Positions 23,730-33,119 of a stretch of 64,000 bases of DNA are shown one piece after another. The notes below the pieces were generated by a model. The model did not search any database and was not told where the DNA came from. It was given only the letters and a program-made list of their open reading frames with translations. Each line of letters opens with the position of its first letter. The stretch's first letter is position 1. The translations under genes were made by a program, and so were the position numbers. The stretch comes from Elymus sibiricus (Eukaryota; Streptophyta; Magnoliopsida; Poales; Poaceae): NCBI GenBank assembly GCA_039707655.1, contig CM077675.1, positions 417,879,162 to 417,943,161 of the forward strand. Direction: 5' to 3'.

Positions 23730-24950
23730 ACGTGGGTGAACCTCTATCATCACCGTGAACGGCGTTATTGCATGGGCCCCGGAGAAGAACGATATATTCA
23801 TTGTTCGCTCCGCTTATCGCCTAGCCATGGACGAGCGCGAGCGTCCACGGGCAACGGCATCGAGCAGGGCACCGGATGGTTGTCGCGCCATCTGGAAGAC
23901 CATATGGGGGTGGCCTACTCGCCCAAAGGTACGCGTCTTTGCATGGAGACTGGTGTCCAACTCGCTTGTTACTTGGGCAAATAAATTTTCTTGACATCTT
24001 GAGCTTATTGATGTGTGTCTCCTTTGTGGAATGGAACAGGAGGATGGTTTCCACGCAATGTGCAGGTGCCCCCTCGCAGTGGAGCTGTGGAGGGCTATGG
24101 CGCTGGACTGGCACATTCTAGCGGTGGAGAGCATCATCAATATAGGTCCGGAATGGTTGTTCTCGCTTTTGGAACCTCTTTCGGATACCACACGCATGGT
24201 ATTGCTTATGATCATGTGGCGTGTGTGGTATGTGCGCAATGAAATAACCCATGGGAAGATCCCTCCACCGACTGAAGCTTCCCGCAGATTCCTCCATGGG
24301 TATATCAACTCTCTCTTGTGCATCCATCAGTGGCCTCAAGGAGACATGCTGAAGGGTAAGATGGTCGTCCAGGTGGGAGTTTGTGCTAGCTCTCGCACCG
24401 TGAAGCATAAGGAAGAGTTGCGCTGGGAGGCACCAGGTTCTGGATGGACCAAGTTGAATGTTGATGGTAGCTGCGTGCCAGCTACAGGCGAGGCCGGGGG
24501 CGGCATGGTGCTGCGCTCGGAAGGGGGCGAAATCCTATTTACCGCCTGTAGAGAGATACGTACGTGTGATAATAGCTTGGATGCTGAACTTGCGGCGTGC
24601 AGGGAAGGACTTGAGCTTGCCCTACACCGCATGGACCGCCCATTGCGGTTGGGATGGATAGCACTGAAGCGGTCATGATGCTGAACGATCGGTCGATGGA
24701 CCGGTCGCGATCGCGTGTACTCGTCACGGACATCCAGAGGAAGATTGCGGATGACCCTAGGGAGATTTCGATTGCTGCTATTAGACGCTCGCAGAATAAA
24801 GTGAGTCATGCTTTTGCTGTATATGGTAGAAGTACGCCTCGCATTGCTGTTTGGTTGGACTCGGGTATGAGCGACACTGTAAAACTGGTTGTGGCTGACT
24901 TGCCACCTTGAGTTAATAGAAATCTCCCTTTACCCTGCAAGAAAAAAAAA
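23730..24950 (+). pseudogene. LINE 3' part: zinc-binding domain, RNase H, poly(A)
   Basis: The frame from 23755 holds the RT zinc-binding (zf-RVT) domain: VRSAYRLAM, IWKTIWGWPTRPKVRVFAWR, then LLCGMEQEDGFHAMCRCPLAVELW around 24015-24090. A plant-type RNase H follows: GWTKLNVDGSCV (24443-24478), LDAELAACREGLELAL (24580-24627). An in-frame TGA at 23992-23994 would be CGA before C to T change, and a one-base frame change lies near 24655. After it the RNase H tail ends at a TGA near 24910, followed by A10 at 24940-24950. It is a 5'-truncated L1-like insertion, the usual product of target-primed reverse transcription. Confidence 0.85.
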
Positions 24951-24954
24951 ACAT

Positions 24955-25500
24955 CAACGATATAAAGACATGGTCACTTTGACTGAAAAGTTCAGATCGG
25001 ATTGTCCTCCTAACCTCGGCTCCGTTCGTGAGCTTCTACCTAACTTTTTGACTGATGAGCTGATGAGTCTGCTTTGGAAAGAAGAAAATGAGCTTGGTAA
25101 GAAATATGGGTCCAGATATTCAGTCTATGAAGTCTTTTAAATGTTAATCAAAGAATCGGACGAATGATGTATATAGTACTTGAATTATCGATGTAGATGC
25201 TACATAGTGGGTTCTCATCTTTGAGAGATTACATGTGTAATACGAGCATCTGTTGACAAAGGTTATTTCACGGTTCAACTTTTTCTCTGCCATGTCCAAT
25301 TTTTAGCAGATCGAGCATTCTGGTCACTCGAAATGATCACCCCGCAACTTGTTCACTTCTTTGTCAATCTTGAAACTATCGGTGTGGGCAGCTCCTTGCT
25401 GGAACTGATCTTGCTACGGAAACTAATCTGTGACCTGGCTCCATGCTCAGGAGCTGGACGGCCTGTTTGCCTGTTGCGAGTTTTATAATGCCTGTGAGGC
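24955..25500 (+). repeat. Duplicate block, copy b, with unrecognised coding fragment
   Basis: The plus-strand frame 24971-25140 reads DMVTLTEKFRSDCPPN ... ELLPNFLTDELM ... YSVYEVF and ends in TAA. It looks like a last exon, but I do not recognise the gene. A decayed second version (TEKFGSVPELFELLPNFLTDE, broken by stops) lies at 25860-25960. The downstream part, 25245-25480, matches block a at 20800-21030. The block lies directly after the LINE poly(A), so the LINE may have split the ancestral unit. Confidence 0.6.
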
Positions 25501-25549
25501 TAAGAGTTTAACATTCTAAGGACTATTACTGTTAATTCATAATCAATCA

Positions 25550-25622
25550 TCCGTCGTAGTCTAGGTGGTTAGGATACTCGGCTCTCACCCGAGAGACCCG
25601 GGTTCAAGTCCCGGCGACGGAA
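25550..25622 (+). tRNA. tRNA-Glu (anticodon CTC)
   Basis: Seventy-three bases fold as a complete cloverleaf. The 7-bp acceptor stem pairs TCCGTCG with CGACGGA, the D arm follows with TAGTCTAGGTGG (A box), the anticodon stem-loop carries CTC, and the T arm GGTTCAAGTCC serves as B box. The discriminator base is A. There is no intron and no encoded CCA, as in nuclear plant tRNA genes. T-runs at 25625-25630 and 25641-25650 can stop RNA polymerase III. It reads GAG codons. A 5' half copy lies at 23525. Confidence 0.95.
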
Positions 25623-25650
25623 ATCTTTTTTGCCTTCTTATTTTTTTTTT
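25623..25650 (+). terminator. Pol III T-run terminator for tRNA-Glu
   Basis: There is a T6 run three bases after the tRNA and a T10 run 20 bases further. RNA polymerase III stops at four or more T residues. Confidence 0.8.
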
Positions 25651-25658
25651 GCCTGCCC

Positions 25659-26124
25659 CTGGAAGAAGCACATAGCCGTAGGTCTGATAACTGTTCCTCC
25701 CCTCTCTTAACAGTTGATTACTTGCTATCTGAAAGTCTCCACCGTTCCATGATCCAGAACCACAAGCTAGCGGCGACATTGTCGTCTCCCACACGATGAG
25801 GCGTTTCATCACCATCACCGCGAAGACAATGATGTATCCGGATACGATCACTTTTTCTGACTGAAAAGTTCGGATCCGTTCCTGAGCTCTTTGAGCTTCT
25901 GCCTAACTTTTTGACCGATGAGTGATGAGAAGCATGGCCCAAATATTGAGCCTCGGAGGTCTTTTCATGGCTAAAGCCTTCTCACAGACGGTTCACTCGT
26001 TTTATCGTATATAGTTTCACCTGGCATAGTCCAATTTTCAACGGTTCGAACACTCTGTTCTGTACCATGGGAGAAGAAGACCAACTGTAGAATTACAAGT
26101 CCTACGGCTATGTGCTTCTTCCAG
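25659..26124. repeat. 24-bp perfect inverted repeat flanking 417 bp
   Basis: CTGGAAGAAGCACATAGCCG (first 20 of 24 bases, 25659-25682) recurs inverted and perfect at 26101-26124. The inner part holds duplicate block c (about 25855-26060). The right arm lies 50 bases beyond the CMO stop codon and so probably in its 3' UTR, while the left arm is next to the tRNA gene. Whether it is a transposon end pair or an inverted duplication of the CMO 3' UTR is open; no clear target duplication is seen. Confidence 0.7.
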
Positions 26125-26173
26125 CATAGCAGTTCACAATTATTTACACAATATTAAACGCTACACGTAAGAA

Positions 26174-29100
26174 TCACTGGCCATTGAGGTTGGCGTGCAG
26201 GAGGCAGTGGAAGTGGTGCATGGCCATCTCCACGGACGGCGCATACCTGCCCACGCCGTAGGCCGGCGACTCCAGGCCCCGCTGGACTCCCTCGCACAGC
26301 GCAATGTCTTCAATCTGTGGCAGACAAAACGCATCAAACATCATCGGACTACGCTTGTTACAGTACGACAACAGAAGAGGGTTCACAGTTGTGGTTTGTG
26401 CCTCATGCCATGGCTGCTGTACTGGGTTGTGCATCTATTGATGTAAGCGTATTGCTACTGCTACATCACACACAGAGAATGGCACGTACTCGAAATAAAA
26501 ACATAGGAAAAAAACATTCGGGTCCATCTTGTAAGTGCAGTTAGAGGACTATGCGATTTACTATGCAGTGATTGTTAGCTCAGAGAGATCTCTACTTGAA
26601 TACCAACTTAGTGATTGATGGCAACATTGGATCAAGCTACCTTTGGGCTTGACCATCGGTGTTATACTTTTATTATGATATAATACCTGTACTTGTTCGC
26701 TGTCCTTTAAGCTTCTATCGATGAAATCCTGGTCATCCTGCACATTCAATACGGATGAGCTGACTGAAAATACATACAGCAAGTAGGAAAGAATTTTTGC
26801 ATTTCAAGGATACTCCATTTTAGATTGTAGCAATGTAACAATTATTACTTGTTTAAGAGGGAAACTTGTTTCAGAGACATCACTCGGCTTTTAGATATTA
26901 GACCTGTACGACCATCTATTATGAATGGATCGTCACAACCAAAGAAGAGGAGCACAGTTCCTCCAACTTTGGTGCATTGGAATTCAGTTGAGCAGCAAAG
27001 ACCCATCACTACATTAACTTCCCGTCAAAGCGGAAAATGACTAGTGCTAATGTGATTCTTAATATACCACCTTACCTTTCTTCCTCTGCTCCTACACTAT
27101 GCTTCTCTGCCTTTGCCATGGCATGCAACTACTTTCTACTAGTATTGCTTATCATTCACAAGTCGTTTGCGCTATCTTAGCTCATTCAATCGTTCTTGAT
27201 GCAAAGACACGCTTCCAGGCATGTTCAAGAATCAAACTCGAAAGCAGCCACTTATAATATACAAAGTTACAAACATGTTGTGCCCCCATGATCTATTCAG
27301 GGATATAGCAGAGACACTCTTCAAAATCACTCTCATCTTATCAAGTGCAAGCAAGACATAAGCACAATATATGTAACAAGCAGGTGCTCATGTTTGCAGC
27401 TAAAGTATTATCACAGTAATGTGCCACCCGAGCTGTGTAAATACTAAAGAGTAAAAGACAACATGTTATGTTATTGAGATGTGAGAACATATGGGCAGTA
27501 CATAAGTATGTACTGAAAAACATAAAATGGATATGTGAGATCAAGAGAATGTATACCAGAAGAGATTCGTCCAGAAAATAATCAAAAACCACTTTACACC
27601 TGGTTGCATCCAATGGGACAGCTAGATTAGTGTCCATCCATGGACCATACCTGAAAATTATTAGTTATTCACATCTGCATACATCTAATGTGAGCAAACT
27701 GAAACAACAAGTTCTGAAGGATGCCCACTGCACCTATTGATCATAAAGTTTGGATAAACAAAGGCATAGGTAGCTTTTGTCCCTAAGCGGTCGATGTCTT
27801 CTTGTTCTGCTGGGGCACTTTCACATCTTTGAACACTAACTCTTTCATATGTCTGGAGATAAGTACATCTAATTAGAAGTCATCCTAGAAAAGGCAAAAC
27901 CACAAAAGTTGCAAGGAAATAATTCAGTATTGCAGTGGCATTGGTTCAGATATGAAGATTCATTAAAAATAATAACTCGATAGTTTCAACACAAAAACAA
28001 AGAGAGAATATTCATACTGGTTATTAAAATATTACTAATTGAAATCAAGTCAACTATACCTAAATACGATATTGTCAAGAGGAAAACTGCAGAAGGAAAG
28101 GGATTTACAAACTATACAAGTGTTTCATAGGATTGAAGCTGAAGACCAGATGCAAGGGCCCCATGGGCATATGGAACATGATATCCACCATCGAGATAGT
28201 TGTCACAAAATACCTGCATGACAAAAAATACAATGGGCATAAAGACTCATAAGAATCTCATTGCTTCAGTAACACGCCATCAAAATATTGGACTTAAAAA
28301 AAATGGACCTTCCAGTTACATTCGATAATATATTCTCGCCTGCAAATATGGGGTAGTGAAGTGTTAATGCCACTTCTACTCAACAGATCCGAAGCACTAC
28401 CCAGCCATTCATTTCCAACCACATCATCAACAGTATCTTGAGAGGAGTCATCAAATCTGGCAAGCACAAAAGGTCCCCAGGTAGCCACCTTAATTTGTAA
28501 AAGTCCGAAATCCTGTTTCCAGAAAGAAGCATAAGTTGCAATTTTGCGGGATTGAGAAGCATAGAGGCTCAACAGGAGTTTTGGTATACATTCTTATTGA
28601 AGTTCTTGATTCCTGATATTCTTGTAGCTTTCAGGAGGGTACCATCTAAACCATATGTCCAACCCTACAAAATTGTATAGCTAGTTAGCTACTGACTCAC
28701 AAAAAATGAGGCAAATAAAAACTAATGATATGATGATGAAGTTCAGTTTCTGCTCAACCTAGAAAGCACAGGCTTCAGAACACTTAGTTCCCTCAATAAT
28801 GAAAATTACACTAAACATATGAAAAACACGGATGTTCTGTTGTTTTGTTCCATTGTTCTAGTTCAGGCAGTTCAGCAGAGACACCAAGAAGCTGGGGGTC
28901 CAGCTAAAATTGCACCGAATTTCTTTGGAATTCAACTTGAAGCATTTAATCTCCACATGGGACATGTATTTCCTCATTCTTATATTAACATTTTAAACTA
29001 TCTTTAGTAAATAACATGTGGATCCCATCCCATGAAAATTTTCAACTAAACAACTTCCGAAGAAAAGTTATGTGGCCACATTTCTTACCTCAGATGTCAA

Positions 29101-30836
29101 TAACCGAAGTATTCAGATGATTATCCTAGAAAGTCGAAGAAAAATTATGACATGCAAGTACAGACCACAAGTATGTACCATATCTACAAGGTGTTTATTA
29201 AGTAACTCACGTGATAAGGGCATTGGAAGCAAGTCTTCTGACCACTTCCACATGCGAGGAGTGAGGCATGATGACGACACACATTGTGAAAAGCTTGAAG
29301 TTTTCCATTTGCATCCCGGCATATCACAAATTCTACATTTCCGAGGCTGTTAGTTCACCTTGTTAGATGATTGAAATTAACAACCGCCAACATGAATTAT
29401 CTTATTTTACAATAATTTGGAGGTAACCATGACTGGAAGATAATTTGGAGGTAACCATGACTGGAAGATAATTTGGAGGTAACCATGACTGGAAGATAAT
29501 TTGGAGGTAACCATGACTGAAAGTTGCAAATTTTCAAACAAGTGTTCTGCATGCAGATCCTTGTTTTATGAAAAAAAAAGGTCTTTGGGGGACCTAAACC
29601 CACCTGAGTAATTTCCATTAAGGCAAATAATTTTGGCAAAATCAGTTGCAGATTACATGCTGGGAAGTTCTAGAAATATTATAAGAACCTATGCACTTAT
29701 AAAAGGCTTGCAGAAAGTAGAATTGATTCAGGTCGAAGAATCATGAAAGCAAGATGGAATCACCTTCCTGTGAAGAAATCATTTGGGTTCTTGATTTGTC
29801 CTATGTGACCTGGAAAAGAAGCATGCAAGTCGGTACCATGTAAGCTTTCAGTAAGAAACTAAAGAGGTTAACCAATAAAAACAGATGAACACAAATTGTA
29901 CTGAATGATCTACCAAATCAGTAGGTACATGTAAAGGGCATACATGTAAACGTAAACGATGTTTCCCAACGGTGCCCCTGTTTAATTTTTTTTCCATTTG
30001 CATTTGTTCATTGCCAGCCACACCACATATTTTCTAATATTTTTCCAAATCAAGTACGGCCTATGAGAGCGTACTTGAGTAATGTTTTCTCATAACTTTC
30101 TAGATTTTAAAAAAATAACAGACAGAGTAAAGAAATCAGTGATTCGTTGGCACACTAGAAAATGTCGGGCAGTAACCAGTAACATTGAAGTGAGCAATGT
30201 TATCAACCATATCGCAATTCTCTATGAGCCAAGAGGCTCAAGTGGACGGTCACTCCAGGAGTTCAGTCCAGGAACTCCTGTTACAAAACTACAATTATGT
30301 TAGTATTTCGATAGGAAGTGATTTAATCCCATACGGGGACCTTGCCCATGATCCCAATTAGTTGGCCACGGGACCTGATCACCCAAGACCTGAACTATCC
30401 ATTTCAAGGCAGTCTGCGAATGAACACTCAGCAGTCGGCTCAGCTGTCACTGTGCCCAGAAATGCAGCTCAAACTGAATCAACATCTACAATCGATCGCC
30501 AATCACACAACACAACTAGCGACTGTTCCTCCTGAAAACTGGAAAGCAAATTCCAGGGAATCGAGCGCGCGTACCAACGGCCTGCCACCCGCGGAGGAAG
30601 ACGCGGTCGAGCTCGAGCCGGAGGAACTCCGGGTCGGTGTACCACCCGCTGGGCGGCGTCACCGCGGAGGCCAGCGGGATCGCCGGGTCGAACTCCGCCG
30701 CGAGCCGCCGCGCGGGCTCGCCGGACGCCGACGCTGACGCCGCCGCGGCCACGCGGGACGGCGCGGCGCGGAGGGCCCTGGGCCGGGCGGCCGCGGAGGA
30801 GGAGGAGGACAGGGCTAGGAATCGCGCGGTCGCCAT
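26174..30836 (-). CDS. CMO: Choline monooxygenase, ten exons, complete
   Basis: CMO is a ferredoxin-dependent Rieske oxygenase that turns choline into betaine aldehyde, the first step of glycine betaine synthesis. Exons on the minus strand: 30836-30575, 29809-29764, 29346-29211, 28664-28590, 28512-28309, 28213-28118, 27852-27734, 27650-27557, 26737-26687, 26314-26174. All introns are GT-AG and phases join, giving 407 codons with no stop, near the usual plant length. The Rieske cluster is C126-R-H128 and C145-P-Y-H148. The mononuclear iron site is in DNYLDGGYHVPYAH, with H253 and H258. The Ala/Ser/Arg-rich N-terminus looks like a plastid transit peptide. A peroxisomal CMO has been reported in barley, but the C-terminus here (LNGQ) is no PTS1. 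An in-frame ATG at 30851 would add five residues. I see no defect. Confidence 0.95.
29412..29523. repeat. 28-bp minisatellite, four copies, in CMO intron 2
   Basis: Four head-to-tail copies of a 28-base unit containing TTTGGAGGTAACCATGACTG are nearly identical; only the last shows a change. It lies between exons 3 and 2. There are no spacers, so this is not a CRISPR array. Near identity suggests recent expansion and likely length polymorphism. Confidence 0.93.
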
Positions 30837-32566
30837 CGCCGGCGCTGGCAAGCTGCGTGCGGGTTGGGAGGAATTGGAGTGGGGGAGCAGCCGGCCGTGA
30901 GTGTCTTCCGTTTTGTCGCTGTTGCTCGGTTGGTGCTCTGCTTACCGACGGAGAAGGAACAGAATTCGTTCGTGTTAGGTTTTTTTTTTTCATGAGAAAG
31001 AGAAATTCGGCGTTTCTTACTTATGCTTAGTCGAATGCCCATGCGTTGTCACGGAATAATCAAGTTTGACATAGAAACATTGATTTAAAACACCATTAAC
31101 TGTATGTCGCATGCAACATGAGTAGAAGAAATGGTTAATTTAATACTATGTCAATGCAAATTTCATGAAATTAGTAATGGTTAATTCAACATGAATAGAA
31201 GGAATGGTTAATTCAATAGTACGTCAATGTAAATTTCATGAAATTAGTACATGTCAATGCAAAGACCAACCCACTTATGAAAAACACCGCTCCAATTTTT
31301 CAATACTACTAACCATGCCACTATGTCTAATTTCGGTACCAATCCCGAGTAATAAAATGCTTCTGCCCAAACAAGTCACAAACCCCTATTCTCTTAAATC
31401 CATAGCAAAATCCTCCAATCTCTATGTGCTCTCGCGCTCGCTCTGGCAGAGCCGCTTCTCTCCCAGCGAGGTGTCTGCCCCTGTCCCTTCTCTCCACCAG
31501 CCCATGCTACTCCCCAGCTGCCATGATCTGGCTAAAAAATCGTATGGTATGAAAATTGTATGACTGTATCACGTTTAACAAAAAAAAGAGCATAACCACC
31601 ATGATATTGTCGTGTTCAAAAAGAAACACTTTGTAATAAAAAAAATAGTGCAAAACATGCACATGTTTCTCCCAAAAATTTAGCTCATAAAGTATCCGGT
31701 TGGAACAACAAATTATAAGAAAACAAGGCATCGGGTTGACAATAAAAGCTCCATGTTGAGTTGAGAATCAGGTTCACCAAACAATTGTCACCAAATATTT
31801 TGGTGTTCAGAGATAGTACAAGTTAAAGCTGACAATAAAAGCTCCACATTTCTCTAGCCCCCTGGCCAATGAAGTAGACACCCCGTGGTCCATAGTGATT
31901 GCTTTGTTGTTGTGTCATCTATAGTAGATCTGGATAGTCTTGCTCTTCACCGGAATTTTCATATTCTCTTGTGTGGCCTTCTTGGCAACCTTTTCTACAA
32001 CATTTTTCATATGAGTTTTTTTGGTCTTCTCTTTCGGAGCCTTGTCCGCAACCTTTTCTCAACATTCTACATACATTCTGATCTAGACCTTTATAGAGTA
32101 CTTTATTTACCTAATGAGAACCCATGCTCCTCGTGCTTCATCTAAATGGTCATTGCTCCATCTTCTTCGTCACTCGCTGTCGCTGGCACTACATCTCCCC
32201 AATGTTTAGACTGCTTGTAACTACAAGATCAAAAGGTCTCCCGTAGTTGTAGGCAGTCGCGGAGCTAGCCGAACATCAAGGGGGGGCGGGGCGAAACACA
32301 AACCATCAGTGTTTAGAGGGGGGGCTAAGTGCTAAAAAAATTCTAATCTAAGCCTCCCTAAAAAAATCCAACATAGCTCCGCCACTGGTTATAGAGTATA
32401 ACAAATATATTCAGTTCTCTCCCTATAGTGGAAGTTGGAAGATAGAATGTTAGTTTAATTTCCCTTAGTGAAGATTTTGCAGTGTTAACACTTGTCGAAA
32501 AGGAACAACCAGAAGAGAAAATGTGCAAACAAATTTGAGAAATCACATGCAAGCAAATAAGCCTTT
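30764..32566. repeat. Segmental duplicate, copy 1: CMO exon 1 and upstream region
   Basis: This covers the first part of CMO exon 1, the presumed promoter and about 1.5 kb upstream. It matches 35420-36675 and then 54751-55285 in order and strand, the second copy being split by the 18-kb nest. The match starts at GCGGCGCGGAGGGCC inside exon 1 and ends at GCAAATAAGCCTTT, where a CACTA element begins. Lys/Arg-rich minus-strand frames near 31900-32080 appear in both copies but are not recognised. No TATA box is convincing upstream of CMO. Confidence 0.9.
32254..32387. repeat. Short inverted-repeat element, copy in duplicate 1
   Basis: CAGTCGCGGAGCTA at the left is answered by TAGCTCCGCCACTG at the right, with G-rich sequence inside. 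The same element sits at 54925-55107, where it is about 50 bases longer. It predates the segmental duplication. Flanks GTTGTAGG and GTTATAGA may be a decayed 8-bp duplication. Confidence 0.6.
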
Positions 32567-32584
32567 CACTAGTGGAGAAATGGG

Positions 32585-32785
32585 TTTTAGTCCCGGTTGG
32601 TGGAGGCCTTTAGTCCCGGTTCGCCAACCGGGACTAATAAATCGGGACAAAAGGCCCCCACCCTTTAGTCCCGGTTGGCCACAACCCGGGACTAAAGCCC
32701 TCCATGTGGCCGCCTGCGCGCGCCGGGGGCTGGAGGACCTTTAGTCCCGGTTGGTGTCACCAACTGGGACTAAAGGGTGGTGATT
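32585..32785. repeat. CACTA subterminal repeats
   Basis: At least six copies of TTTAGTCCCGGTT or its inverse AACCGGGACTAAA, some paired as hairpins, lie in 200 bases next to the CACTA terminus. They are probable transposase-binding sites. Confidence 0.85.
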
Positions 32786-32946
32786 TTTTTTGTTGGAGTT
32801 TAGGGGTTTATGGTTTATGGTTTATGGTTTATTTTTCCTTTTCATTTTGTGTTTTCCATTCAATTATTTTTCATTTCAAACATATTTTATGCTACTACAT
32901 ATTGTACACGTTATGCATATATAATATAATTTCTCGTACGACCATG

Positions 32947-32950
<4 letters not shown>

Positions 32951-33026
<76 letters not shown>
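32951..33026. repeat. Compound microsatellite (CA)17(TA)21
   Basis: Seventeen CA units run directly into twenty-one TA units inside the CACTA element. It is likely to be length-variable. Confidence 0.95.
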
Positions 33027-33030
<4 letters not shown>

Positions 33031-33119
33031 TTGGTATATACAATTTCTCCTACAGTTTGCAGATCATTACATGCAAGCATTAGGCGTAATGGTATTCTCC
33101 TCTTTCATCTATGACCTCC

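Noticed and set aside
26035..26174. Canonical AATAAA for CMO
   Set aside because: None is seen in the likely 3' UTR; plant signals are degenerate, so absence is not informative and I list no site.
29412..29523. CRISPR-like tandem array
   Set aside because: Repeats are contiguous without spacers and lie in a plant intron.
31880..32150. Lys/Arg-rich minus-strand frames resembling a linker-histone tail
   Set aside because: Present in both duplicates but broken by stops in each; composition alone is not evidence of a gene.
32895..33114. ORFs with Ile-Tyr and Thr-His repeats
   Set aside because: Translation of the (CA)n(TA)n microsatellite.
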